Shown here piece after piece: positions 34,332 through 42,374 of a stretch of 64,000 bases of DNA. A program made the translations under genes and the position numbers. The stretch is taken from assembly GCA_937966095.1 (NCBI GenBank), contig CALCKF010000042.1:1-64000 (forward strand), written 5' to 3'. How positions within the stretch are numbered: position 1 is the stretch's first letter; every line of letters begins with the position of its first letter. The DNA comes from an uncultured Eubacterium sp. (GTDB lineage: Bacteria > Bacillota > Clostridia > Peptostreptococcales > Anaerovoracaceae). The notes under the pieces are model-generated. The model was not told where the DNA came from. It made no database searches and saw only the letters and a program-made list of their open reading frames with translations.

Positions 34332-35866
34332 GATACAGGATAAATCAGATAAGACTCGGTATAGAACATAATGACGGGGATTTTGTGAGGGCTATAAGAA
34401 AGCAGCTCAGGCGTAAGGATATAGATCCTTATGATGTGGAAATAGTAAAGGAATCGGTAGATGCCAGAAGAAAGCCGGATATAAAGCTGGTATATACTCT
34501 TGATTTTTCGTGCGACGTTAGACTTGACCTTCCGAAGCCCGGTAAGATGGATTATGACAGTTTGAAAAAAAGAACCGGCAGGATCCCGGGCGGATCAAGA
34601 CCTGTAGTGGCAGGATTCGGGCCATGCGGGATGTTTGCTGCTCTTGTTCTGGCGGAACATGGCTTCAGACCTGTAGTGATAGAGAGGGGACAGACGGTAG
34701 ATGAACGCGTGTCTGCAGTGAAGCGGTTCTGGAATGAAGGGATCCTTGATACAGAGTCAAATGTACAGTTCGGAGAAGGAGGAGCGGGAACGTTTTCCGA
34801 CGGTAAGCTGACTACCGGTATAAAGGATATCAGGATATCAAAGGTGCTCAAGGAATTTGTCAGAGCAGGTGCGGATCCGGATATACTTTATAAGCAGAAA
34901 CCGCATATCGGCACTGACAGGCTTCGTGAAATAGTGAAAGCTATCAGAAAACGTGTAGAGGCTCTGGGAGGTACTATATATTTTGATACAAAGCTCGACA
35001 GCATAATAACAGAAGAGAAAAAAGACGGAAAATATCTTACAGCAGTGATATTGAAGGACAGAAAGGGCGGAAAAACGCTTCTTGAAACTGAAAATCTGGT
35101 GTTAGCTATAGGTCACAGCGCAAGAGATACCTTTGAAATGCTGCTGAAAAAGGGAATCGTCATCGAACAGAAGCCTTTTTCCATAGGTGTGAGAATACAG
35201 CATCTTCAGTCCCGCATTGACAGGGCGCAGTATGGAAATTGTGAAGCTGTAAAAAAGCTGGGGGCTGCAGAATATAAGCTGAGCCATAAGTGCTCTGACG
35301 GGAGAGGTGTATACACTTTCTGCATGTGTCCTGGAGGCGAAGTGATAAACGCATCTTCTGAAAGAGACACAGCAGTGACGAATGGAATGAGCAACAGCGG
35401 CAGGGACGGGAAATATGCCAACAGCGGCCTTCTTGTAGATGTCAGAACAGAAGATTTCAAATCGGATCATCCTCTGGCCGGTGTCGAATTCCAGAGAAAA
35501 TATGAAAAGCTGGCGTATGAGAACGGGAACGGGATGCTACCCGAAACGGATTACGGAAGCTTCAGAAGAGACAGCAGTGATCCTGTAAGAAAAAGCATTC
35601 CGGGTTTTGCTTCAGATGCGATACTGGAAGCTATGCCGTTTCTTGCAAAAAAGCTGAAGGGCTTTGACGATGATGATGCCATCATGAAGGCTGTTGAGTC
35701 GAGAAGCTCATCACCTGTAAGGATCGTAAGAAACGACAGCCATCAGGCAAATATATCGGGAGTTTATCCTTCAGGAGAAGGAGCAGGATATGCAGGAGGA
35801 ATAATGTCTGCAGCAGTAGACGGAATAAAAACAGCAGAAAAGATAATGGATGTGATATTTTTATAA
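34328..35866 (+). CDS. FAD-dependent dehydrogenase, COG2509 type
   Basis: A 512-residue flavoprotein. The N-terminal 75 residues form a ferredoxin-like basic module (RYRINQIRLGIEHNDG ... IRKQLRRKDIDPYDVEIV) typical of this group. The FAD-binding part follows with PVVAGFGPCGMFAALVLAEHGFRPVVIERG and SNVQFGEGGAGTFSDGKLTTGIKD. The C-terminus closes with GVYPSGEGAGYAGGIMSAAVDGIKTAE. The enzymatic reaction is not established. It is translationally coupled to the preceding HI0933-type gene. No terminator is visible before yqfC. Confidence 0.85.
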   Translation: MRYRINQIRLGIEHNDGDFVRAIRKQLRRKDIDPYDVEIVKESVDARRKPDIKLVYTLDFSCDVRLDLPKPGKMDYDSLKKRTGRIPGGSRPVVAGFGPCGMFAALVLAEHGFRPVVIERGQTVDERVSAVKRFWNEGILDTESNVQFGEGGAGTFSDGKLTTGIKDIRISKVLKEFVRAGADPDILYKQKPHIGTDRLREIVKAIRKRVEALGGTIYFDTKLDSIITEEKKDGKYLTAVILKDRKGGKTLLETENLVLAIGHSARDTFEMLLKKGIVIEQKPFSIGVRIQHLQSRIDRAQYGNCEAVKKLGAAEYKLSHKCSDGRGVYTFCMCPGGEVINASSERDTAVTNGMSNSGRDGKYANSGLLVDVRTEDFKSDHPLAGVEFQRKYEKLAYENGNGMLPETDYGSFRRDSSDPVRKSIPGFASDAILEAMPFLAKKLKGFDDDDAIMKAVESRSSSPVRIVRNDSHQANISGVYPSGEGAGYAGGIMSAAVDGIKTAEKIMDVIFL

Positions 35867-35927
35867 AAACTGAATATACTTTACCATGCTATGTGATGAT
35901 TAGTAAATACGGTATCAAGGAGAAGTC

Positions 35928-36221
35928 ATGTCTATCAGGGAAGAACTGCTGTTTGATTTTGCACTTAATCTGCCCAGAGTGTTGGTTACAGGAGAAACAA
36001 CGGTGCTGGACAATGTGAAAAAGGTAATGCTCCTGACGGACAGCCAGATAGTTGTTTTCAACGGCAGGAAATATACTTCCGTAAAGGGACATGGTTTTGT
36101 TATAACGCAGCTTAAAGAGGAAAGGATGCTTGTGTCAGGTGAAGTCGAGGAAATCCGGTTTTTTGCATCATTACAGGAAGATAAGGATAGAGGGAGTCGA
36201 CCTCAACAGCATGATAAATAA
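35928..36221 (+). CDS. yqfC: Sporulation protein YqfC (YabP/YqfC family)
   Basis: A 97-residue protein of the YabP/YqfC family. The core LPRVLVTGETTVLDNVKKVMLLTDSQIVVFNGRKYTSVKGHGFVI and LVSGEVEEIRFF is diagnostic. The C-terminal 20 residues are variable and overlap the start of yqfD. YqfC and YqfD are mother-cell sporulation proteins of unclear role. AAGGAGAAG precedes the start. It opens the classic yqfC-yqfD-phoH-ybeY-cdd-era-recO-glyQS order. Confidence 0.9.
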   Translation: MSIREELLFDFALNLPRVLVTGETTVLDNVKKVMLLTDSQIVVFNGRKYTSVKGHGFVITQLKEERMLVSGEVEEIRFFASLQEDKDRGSRPQQHDK

Positions 36222-37353
36222 ATGTATAAAGCAAGGTATAGTTATCAGGAATCTGAAATGGAAAAACAGGCTGGAATCCACTGCTGAAGTGAATGAGGAG
36301 GATTTTTACAGGCTGAAGAAGGCCGCGGGCCTTTCGTACAGGATAACCGTTCTTGATGAAGGAGGAGCGGTCCCGCTGATCAAAGCGATGAAGAAAAATA
36401 TAGCAGCGATCATAGGCGCCTTTTTGCTGGGCGCCTTGATTTTTTATCAGAGCCTTTTTATCGCTGAGATAAGGATAGACGGATATCGCAGTATAAGCGA
36501 GGAAAGTCTGCGCCAGGTCATGGCTGATGCAGGACTTTACGAGGGGGCAAAGAAGCCTCATGATTATGACAGTATAAAAAAGGCTTTGTATACGAATTTC
36601 GATAATATTACATGGGCCGGCATATATGAGGATGGACGACTTATAAGGGTGACTATAGCGGAGGCCTCAGAAAATGAAGAGGCGGAGACTGCGGACACGG
36701 ATCCGGCAGATATAGTGGCTTCAAGATCAGGGATGATTGAGTCTGTAACACCTTTGCAGGGAAACGCTCTTGTGGAAAAAGGGGACTATGTAAATGAGGG
36801 TGATGTGCTGATCAGTGGAGAGTTTGAATATCAGAGCTCGGATTACAGCAGAGGCGACGATATTTTTATCATGTACAGCCATGCTGAAGGCAGCGCAATG
36901 GCAAGGACTCCGTACAGACTTACATACTATCTGGAAAAAAACAGAAGGATAAAGGAAAGAACAGGCAGAGAAATACCAGGCATATCGCTCAGATTCGGTG
37001 ATGCTGAAATAGATACGGCATCTGCATTCAATCAATATGCGACAGCTGTCAGAACTGAAAAGACAATTCTGGATATTGTAAATCCGATACCTGTAAAAAT
37101 AAGTATAGTTAAAATAGAAGAAGTCAGGATAAAGGAAGAGCATGCTGACATGGAAAAAACACGTTCAGTAGTGGAAGCTGCCATAAGACAGTATCAGCGT
37201 GAAAACATGAAGGATGGTGCGGAAATAGTAGGAAGCTCGGTGGATTATTCGGAAAGCGAAGGTGTAATCAAAGCTGATATTCTTCTAGAGGTGCTTGAGG
37301 ACATAGGAAAGGAAAAGCCGATAAAAGTGAAGAAGGAGAAAAAGAAAGAATAG
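36139..37353 (+). CDS. yqfD: Sporulation protein YqfD
   Basis: About 404 residues. The N-terminal domain (KIRIEGVDLNSMINKCIKQGIVIRNLKWKNR) is followed by one transmembrane helix (IAAIIGAFLLGALIFYQSLFIAEIRIDG). An extracytoplasmic region then includes a POTRA-like segment (YRSISEESLRQVMADAGLYEG) and a beta-rich YqfD domain. It is required for normal sporulation in Bacillus. The start is uncertain: no ATG exists in the right place, so GTG at 36139 is chosen because it gives the usual N-terminal length; TTG at 36163 is an alternative. The gene overlaps yqfC. Confidence 0.85.
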   Translation: MKSRKSGFLHHYRKIRIEGVDLNSMINKCIKQGIVIRNLKWKNRLESTAEVNEEDFYRLKKAAGLSYRITVLDEGGAVPLIKAMKKNIAAIIGAFLLGALIFYQSLFIAEIRIDGYRSISEESLRQVMADAGLYEGAKKPHDYDSIKKALYTNFDNITWAGIYEDGRLIRVTIAEASENEEAETADTDPADIVASRSGMIESVTPLQGNALVEKGDYVNEGDVLISGEFEYQSSDYSRGDDIFIMYSHAEGSAMARTPYRLTYYLEKNRRIKERTGREIPGISLRFGDAEIDTASAFNQYATAVRTEKTILDIVNPIPVKISIVKIEEVRIKEEHADMEKTRSVVEAAIRQYQRENMKDGAEIVGSSVDYSESEGVIKADILLEVLEDIGKEKPIKVKKEKKKE

Positions 37354-37374
37354 ATATCGGCATTGTTTTAAGAA

Positions 37375-37614
37375 TATCGTAAACAGAACATATCCGGACT
37401 CCTGCGATAGAAATTTGCTGAATGTTTTATGATTATATCGTATTTCTGCTGTAAAACAGCTTCTACGACAGAATATCTGCTGATATATGAGAAAAAACAG
37501 AAATAATTATCGTAAGTACTGTTAAAAAGAGGTTTTTCGATAATTCAAAGCAGAATCATTAAGATTTGCAGTAGAAAAATATCGTGGAAGTCTAAAATTT
37601 GACTATCTGCGATA
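37375..37614. repeat. Four-unit array of a 35-bp palindrome-ended element
   Basis: Four units, each exactly 35 bp: 37375-37409, 37436-37470, 37508-37542 and 37580-37614. Each begins TATCGTR and ends CGATA (CGACA in the second). Starts are 61, 72 and 72 bp apart. Interiors differ completely, but units 2 and 4 have internal complementarity (GCTGT-AAA-ACAGC; AGTC/GACT). The array fills the gap between yqfD and phoH where many relatives carry nothing or other genes. The same element occurs at 57392-57621 and singly at 3695-3730. Confidence 0.8.
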
Positions 37615-37648
37615 TAATTGCAAGATATAAAACATATTGTGAAGCTTT

Positions 37649-37786
37649 ATGCTGAAGAACGAGATATGTGTGCAAAGAAATCTCGGATTTGTGCTGCATA
37701 TTTTTATGGCGATTCCGTTTGCAGCGGCAGGATTTGCTCTTGCAGCTGCTGCAGCAGTGGTTGCCACAAGAAAAAGACACAACTGA
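37649..37786 (+). CDS. Possible 45-residue membrane peptide
   Basis: An ORF of 45 codons from ATG at 37649 encodes a short polar start and then an alanine-rich hydrophobic helix (IPFAAAGFALAAAAAVVA) followed by TRKRHN. It looks like a single-span membrane peptide or the tail of a lost anchored protein. The ribosome site is weak (GTGAAG) and no family is recognised. It sits between the 35-bp array and a terminator. Confidence 0.3.
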   Translation: MLKNEICVQRNLGFVLHIFMAIPFAAAGFALAAAAAVVATRKRHN

Positions 37787-37832
37787 TGGAATACAAAAGT
37801 ATATGTGATAAATCAGATATCTGATCAGGATC

Positions 37833-37860
37833 GGAGCCGGTATAAACCGGCTCCATTTTT
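37833..37860 (+). terminator. Intrinsic terminator before phoH
   Basis: GGAGCCGGT (37833-37841) and ACCGGCTCC (37846-37854) form a perfect 9-bp stem with a 4-base loop, followed by ATTTTT. It ends whatever is transcribed through the array region, so phoH must have its own promoter. Confidence 0.85.
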
Positions 37861-37966
37861 ATGCAGTATATAGTTTTCATATTAATAAATAGTTTGAATT
37901 TTTTCTCATAAGAAAATATAATAATATTAACTAAAATAATCAGAACGATACAGAGGGAGATAATAG

Positions 37967-38977
37967 TTGGAAATCGATAGAGAAGCGAAAGACAGGGAAG
38001 AACAGAAAATCGATACGGTGAACGTCCCGATAAGCGACTCCATAGACAGAGGAGAGCTTTTCGGAGGACTGGACAGCAACCTTAAGCTGATAGAAAACAA
38101 TTTCAATGTAGATATAATTCAGAGAGATAATCATCTCATACTTAAAGGTGCACGCCCGTTTGAGGCTGAAAAGATAATAAGAGAGATGATGGGAGTGCTG
38201 GAAAAAGGAGAAAAATTGGACGAGCAGAAGATAAACTATATAGCAGACCTTACAGGTAAAGGGATATCATATAGAGAAGAAAACGTAAACAAAGACATAA
38301 TATGTTTTACCCATGAAGGAAAACCCCTGAGGCCAAAGACAATAGGACAGAAAGTATATGTTGATGCCATAAGACGCAAGGACATAGTTTTCGGAATAGG
38401 GCCTGCAGGAACAGGCAAGACATATATAGCTGTTGCTATGGCAGTCAATGCTTTCAAGAATAAGGAGGTACAGAAGATAATATTGGCCAGACCTGCTGTG
38501 GAAGCCGGAGAGAGACTTGGATTCCTGCCGGGAGATCTTCAGGAAAAAGTGGATCCGTATTTAAGGCCTCTCTACGATGCTCTGTATGATGTGCTGGGGC
38601 GTGAAAGCGCATTACGGCTGAAAGAGAAGGAGGTCATCGAAGTTGTGCCGCTTGCCTATATGAGAGGAAGGACTCTGGACAACTCCTTCATAATACTGGA
38701 CGAAGCCCAGAATACCACTCCCGAACAGATGAAGATGTTCCTTACACGTATGGGATTCGGATCCAAGGTGGTGGTGACGGGAGATGATACTCAGATAGAT
38801 CTTCCTAGAGGTAAACGTTCAGGTTTGATAGAAGCTGCCAGGGTATTGAAGGGCGTTAAGGAAATCAGCTTCTGTCATATGAAGGATGCAGATGTTGTAA
38901 GACATCAGCTGGTGAAAAAGATAATCAATGCATATGATTCATATTACAGAGCACATCCGCCGAAGGAGGAAGATTAG
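37967..38977 (+). CDS. phoH: PhoH-family ATPase
   Basis: A 336-residue P-loop ATPase. The N-terminal KH-like part (LKLIENNFNVDIIQRDNHLILKGA) is followed by the PhoH domain: Walker A IGPAGTGKTYIAVAMAV, then ARPAVEAGERLGFLPGDLQEKVDPYLRPLYDAL, Walker B SFIILDEAQNTTPEQMKMFLTR and the sensor VVTGDDTQIDLP. PhoH is linked to RNA metabolism with YbeY. It starts with TTG, supported by GAGGGAG just upstream. ybeY follows after 6 bp. In many Firmicutes pgpH lies here; it is absent. Confidence 0.93.
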   Translation: MEIDREAKDREEQKIDTVNVPISDSIDRGELFGGLDSNLKLIENNFNVDIIQRDNHLILKGARPFEAEKIIREMMGVLEKGEKLDEQKINYIADLTGKGISYREENVNKDIICFTHEGKPLRPKTIGQKVYVDAIRRKDIVFGIGPAGTGKTYIAVAMAVNAFKNKEVQKIILARPAVEAGERLGFLPGDLQEKVDPYLRPLYDALYDVLGRESALRLKEKEVIEVVPLAYMRGRTLDNSFIILDEAQNTTPEQMKMFLTRMGFGSKVVVTGDDTQIDLPRGKRSGLIEAARVLKGVKEISFCHMKDADVVRHQLVKKIINAYDSYYRAHPPKEED

Positions 38978-38983
38978 ATATAG

Positions 38984-39442
38984 ATGAGGATATTATGCGA
39001 TGATGGGAATAAGATATCCGCTGAGATGATGGATATTTTAAGGAAGGCGGCCTCTCTTTGTGTGGAGAATGAAGGACTCGATCCTGAGCGTATAGAGATC
39101 AGCCTGACTTTCGTATCAAAAGAAGAAATCAAGAGACTAAATTCGATATACAGAAATATCGATCGTGACACCGATGTTCTGTCATTTCCGCTAGTGGAAG
39201 ATTTTGAGCATGTACAGGAAGATGAAGAGATCCTGCTTGGGGATGTGGTCATATGTAAGGAAAAGGCTGTTGAACAGGCAGAGGAATACGGGCACTCGAT
39301 AAGACGTGAGATAGTATATCTTTTTGTTCACAGCGTGCTCCATCTGCTGGGTTATGATCATATGGAAGAGTATGAAAAGAAGGAAATGAGAGAAAATGAA
39401 GAAAAGGTAATGGAAGCGCTGGATATCAGAAGGGATACGTGA
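38984..39442 (+). CDS. ybeY: Endoribonuclease YbeY
   Basis: A 152-residue metal-dependent RNase needed for 16S rRNA 3'-end maturation and ribosome quality control. The zinc motif HSVLHLLGYDH (HxxxHxxxxxH) is intact, preceded by the characteristic RLNSIYRNIDRDTDVLSFP and GDVVICKEKAVEQAEEYGHS. Normal length. The ribosome site GGAGGAAG is rather far from the ATG at 38984. Confidence 0.94.
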   Translation: MRILCDDGNKISAEMMDILRKAASLCVENEGLDPERIEISLTFVSKEEIKRLNSIYRNIDRDTDVLSFPLVEDFEHVQEDEEILLGDVVICKEKAVEQAEEYGHSIRREIVYLFVHSVLHLLGYDHMEEYEKKEMRENEEKVMEALDIRRDT

Positions 39443-39449
39443 ATAAGAT

Positions 39450-39884
39450 ATGGAACATGAAGATATGATAAGGTCACTTTACGATATGGCAGTAAAGGCA
39501 ACAGAAAATGCCTATGCGCCATTTTCAGGATTCAGAGTCGGTGCGGCGCTTCTGGCTGACAGCGGCAGAGTATATAAAGGAGTGAATATAGAGAATTCAT
39601 CGTATGGAGCAACAATATGTGCAGAACGTACAGCATTTGTAAAAGCTATATCTGAAGGAGAACGAAGCTTTACAGCCATAGCAGTTGCAGCTGACGCGGA
39701 TAAGCCGACAGAGGCCCTGCCTTGCGGCATATGCAGACAATTTATATATGAGTTCGCTCCGGATATATATGTGATAACCGGAAAAGACAGAGAACATTTG
39801 AATGCAAGAAAGCTGAGCGAGCTGCTGCCGGAGGGCTTCAGGCTTGATACCGTGAAAAATGAGAATACTGCCGAGGATATCTGA
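39450..39884 (+). CDS. cdd: Cytidine deaminase
   Basis: Zinc enzyme converting cytidine and deoxycytidine to uridine forms for pyrimidine salvage. 144 residues, the homotetrameric size. The start region AYAPFSGFRVGAALLADSG binds substrate. Zinc ligands lie in GATICAERTAFVKAI (Cys and catalytic Glu) and LPCGICRQFIYEF (two Cys). It follows ybeY after 7 bp; dgkA, often between them, is missing. Confidence 0.95.
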   Translation: MEHEDMIRSLYDMAVKATENAYAPFSGFRVGAALLADSGRVYKGVNIENSSYGATICAERTAFVKAISEGERSFTAIAVAADADKPTEALPCGICRQFIYEFAPDIYVITGKDREHLNARKLSELLPEGFRLDTVKNENTAEDI

Positions 39885-39908
39885 TCATATAATAAACAGG
39901 AGGTAAGG

Positions 39909-40808
39909 ATGAAAACAGGTTTCGTAAGTATAATAGGAAGACCGAATGTGGGGAAATCCACGCTTTTGAATACCATTCTGGGAGAAAAGATAGCCATAAC
40001 TACCGATAAGCCGCAGACGACCAGAAATACAATACGCGGCATATACACCCACTATGCCGATGATATCTTGAAAGAAGATATGCAGCTGGTATTTATAGAT
40101 ACTCCGGGCATACACAGACCGAGGACCAAGCTGGGAGAATATATGACGGAATCTGCCACAGGGACATTCAAAGAAGTCGATGCGATAATATTCATAGTCG
40201 ACGACAGGCTTTCAGACGGGCCGGGAGACAGATATATAGTAGATATGCTGGACAGTGTGACAACTCCTAAAATCCTGGTGATAAACAAGATAGATAAGCT
40301 GGAGCCTGATGTTTTCGAGGAAATATACAATGAATATGATCAGACTGGAATTTTTGAGGATATAATAGGCGTATCGGCAAAAGAAGGTAAAAATATTACG
40401 GATGTGATAAAGAGCGTTTCGGAATTTATGGAAGAAGGTCCGATGTTTTTTCCTGACGATATGATTACGGAACATCCTGAGCGTTTTATAGTCAGTGAGA
40501 TAATAAGAGAAAAAATACTGATGTATCTGCAGGATGAAGTTCCCCACGGAGTTGCAGTCGAGATAGAAGGATACAGAGAAGAGCAGAACATCACCAGGAT
40601 AAGTGCAGTAATATACTGTGAGAAGAAATCTCATAAAGGCATGATAATAGGAAAAGGCGGAAGAAAACTTAAGGGTATAGGAAAGAGCGCACGTGAGGAG
40701 ATAGAAGCTCTGCTTGGAACGAAAGTTTTTCTGGAACTGTGGGTTAAGGTCAAAGAGAATTGGCGGGACAGCGACATAGCTCTTTCAAATTTCGGATACA
40801 AGGATTAG
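39909..40808 (+). CDS. era: GTPase Era
   Basis: Ribosome-assembly GTPase that binds the 3' end of 16S rRNA. 299 residues. The G domain has GRPNVGKSTLLNTILGEK, the switch DTPGIHRP and NKIDKLEP. The C-terminal KH domain includes VIYCEKKSHKGMIIGKGGRKLKGIGKSAREEIE. AGGAGG precedes the start. recO begins at the base after its stop. Confidence 0.96.
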   Translation: MKTGFVSIIGRPNVGKSTLLNTILGEKIAITTDKPQTTRNTIRGIYTHYADDILKEDMQLVFIDTPGIHRPRTKLGEYMTESATGTFKEVDAIIFIVDDRLSDGPGDRYIVDMLDSVTTPKILVINKIDKLEPDVFEEIYNEYDQTGIFEDIIGVSAKEGKNITDVIKSVSEFMEEGPMFFPDDMITEHPERFIVSEIIREKILMYLQDEVPHGVAVEIEGYREEQNITRISAVIYCEKKSHKGMIIGKGGRKLKGIGKSAREEIEALLGTKVFLELWVKVKENWRDSDIALSNFGYKD

Positions 40809-41576
40809 GTGAAGCAGTTGCTGACAGATACAGAGGGCATAGTGCTCAGACAGGTGAAAACTTCATACGGAAGACGGATGATACTGCTCTTTTCAAAAAA
40901 GTACGGAAAGATCAGCGCAGGTACCGGTATAGGAGAAAAAGGCAGAAGCAAAAGTTCACTGGCTCTTCGCCCTTTTACATACGGCAGATATGAGCTTTTC
41001 AAAAACAGAGACAATTATAATATCAACGGGGCCGATGTCATCAAAAGCTATTACAGGATAGGAGAAGATGTGGACAAGTACATGAACGGCTCTTATGTGC
41101 TGGAATTTACAGAACGCATACTGGGTGAAGAAATCCCGTCACCGGGCATATTCGGTCTGCTGTTAGATTTTTTTGATCTGCTGGAAAACAGAAACAGAGG
41201 AATAGGGACTCTGGTGCTAGCCTACCAGACCAAGGTCCTGAAATATTGTGGAGTAATGCCTGAGCTTGATCATTGCGCTGTATGCGGGCAAAAGAAGCCG
41301 GCCGTCAAGTTCGGCATCAGGGAAGGCGGGATAATATGCGGGGAATGTATGCAGAATATGGAAAATTTACAGAGCGACACATTGATTTATGATATTAAAT
41401 TTGGTATATTAGATATATTAAAGTATTTTACGGCAAATCCGTTGAAGAAACTTGAGAATCTGGCATTAAAGGAGGATGCCGGAAAGCTGCTGCGGGATAT
41501 AATAAGAGAATATGCGGCATATTACCTGGATGCTTCTGATCTTAAGAGTGAAAAGCTTGTAGATTATAAAGCATGA
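40809..41576 (+). CDS. recO: DNA repair protein RecO
   Basis: Recombination mediator that loads RecA with RecR. 255 residues. An N-terminal OB-fold (DTEGIVLRQVKTSYGRRMILLFSKKYGKISAGTGIGEKGRSK) is followed by a helical domain and a zinc finger (CAVCGQ ... GGIICGECMQNM). It uses GTG as start, immediately after the era stop, which implies translational coupling. Era-RecO adjacency is conserved across Firmicutes. Confidence 0.93.
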   Translation: MKQLLTDTEGIVLRQVKTSYGRRMILLFSKKYGKISAGTGIGEKGRSKSSLALRPFTYGRYELFKNRDNYNINGADVIKSYYRIGEDVDKYMNGSYVLEFTERILGEEIPSPGIFGLLLDFFDLLENRNRGIGTLVLAYQTKVLKYCGVMPELDHCAVCGQKKPAVKFGIREGGIICGECMQNMENLQSDTLIYDIKFGILDILKYFTANPLKKLENLALKEDAGKLLRDIIREYAAYYLDASDLKSEKLVDYKA

Positions 41577-41665
41577 GCTGGTCACATCGGTATGGTATTG
41601 CTATAACAGGCATCTATCATACAGAAAAGGGAATATGAGAAAAGGATATTAATGGGAGGTAGATC

Positions 41666-42349
41666 ATGGAAATCACATTGGAAAAAATCGAACTGGTAAA
41701 GGATAGAACAGGAGTTACTTATGCGGAAGCTAAAGAGGCTCTGGAAGATGCTGACGGCAGCGTTGTAGACGCTATCATAGCCATAGAGGAGACGATAAAT
41801 GCAGGACAGAAAAAGAGAGGATTCGGTAAAAAGGGAGAAGCACTGTTTGAAAGCATAAAAGAGCTTGTAAAAAAAGGCAATGTTTCTAAAATACAGGTGA
41901 AAAAAGACGGTGAGATAGTGCTCAATGTACCTGTGAATGCAGGTATAGTAGGCATAGTGATAGCTCCTCTTGCTTCTGTTGTCGGAGTCGTGGCTGCTTT
42001 CGGATTCAAATGCACGATAGAGGTCATAAAGAATGACGGGACTATCATAGACGTGAGTGATGCTGTAACTGATGCCATGGGAACTGTTGTTGAAAAGAGC
42101 AGCACTATGGTAGATGAGGTCAAAGAAAAAGGATCCCAGTTTTATCAGAAGGGAAAGGAAAAAGCAAGCGAAGCCGTAGATAAGATCAAGAAGGATTCTG
42201 ATGAATTTGATTTTTCCGAATGCTTTTCAGAGGATGAAAATGATATAGATATCAAGGTCGAAGAAGAAAAAGCAGAAGGTGCAAAAGAAGAAAAAAAGAA
42301 GGAAGAAAATGAATCCGAACCGGAAAATGACGGTAAAGAAGAAAAATAA
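41666..42349 (+). CDS. DUF4342 protein with UBA/EF-Ts-like N-terminus
   Basis: A 227-residue protein. The first 45 residues (EKIELVKDRTGVTYAEAKEALEDADGSVVDAIIAIEE) are a UBA/EF-Ts-N-like three-helix fold. Residues about 55-130 match DUF4342: GEALFESIKELVKKGNVSKIQVKKDGEIVLNVPVNAGIVG and a hydrophobic stretch (IVIAPLASVVGVVAAFGF) that could insert in a membrane. The rest is a long, highly charged, Lys/Glu-rich tail (about 160-227). Function unknown. It sits between recO and glyQS with a good AGGAGG-like site. Confidence 0.75.
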   Translation: MEITLEKIELVKDRTGVTYAEAKEALEDADGSVVDAIIAIEETINAGQKKRGFGKKGEALFESIKELVKKGNVSKIQVKKDGEIVLNVPVNAGIVGIVIAPLASVVGVVAAFGFKCTIEVIKNDGTIIDVSDAVTDAMGTVVEKSSTMVDEVKEKGSQFYQKGKEKASEAVDKIKKDSDEFDFSECFSEDENDIDIKVEEEKAEGAKEEKKKEENESEPENDGKEEK

Positions 42350-42374
42350 GACTGAAAAGAGGAAGTAAAAAGAC

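Noticed and set aside
37375..37614. CRISPR-like array
   Set aside because: The conserved part is only the 5-7 base ends of each unit, and interiors and gaps both vary. There is no identical repeat of 23 or more bases and no cas gene.
42350..42374. T-box in front of glyS
   Set aside because: The gap is only 25 bp and holds just a ribosome site.
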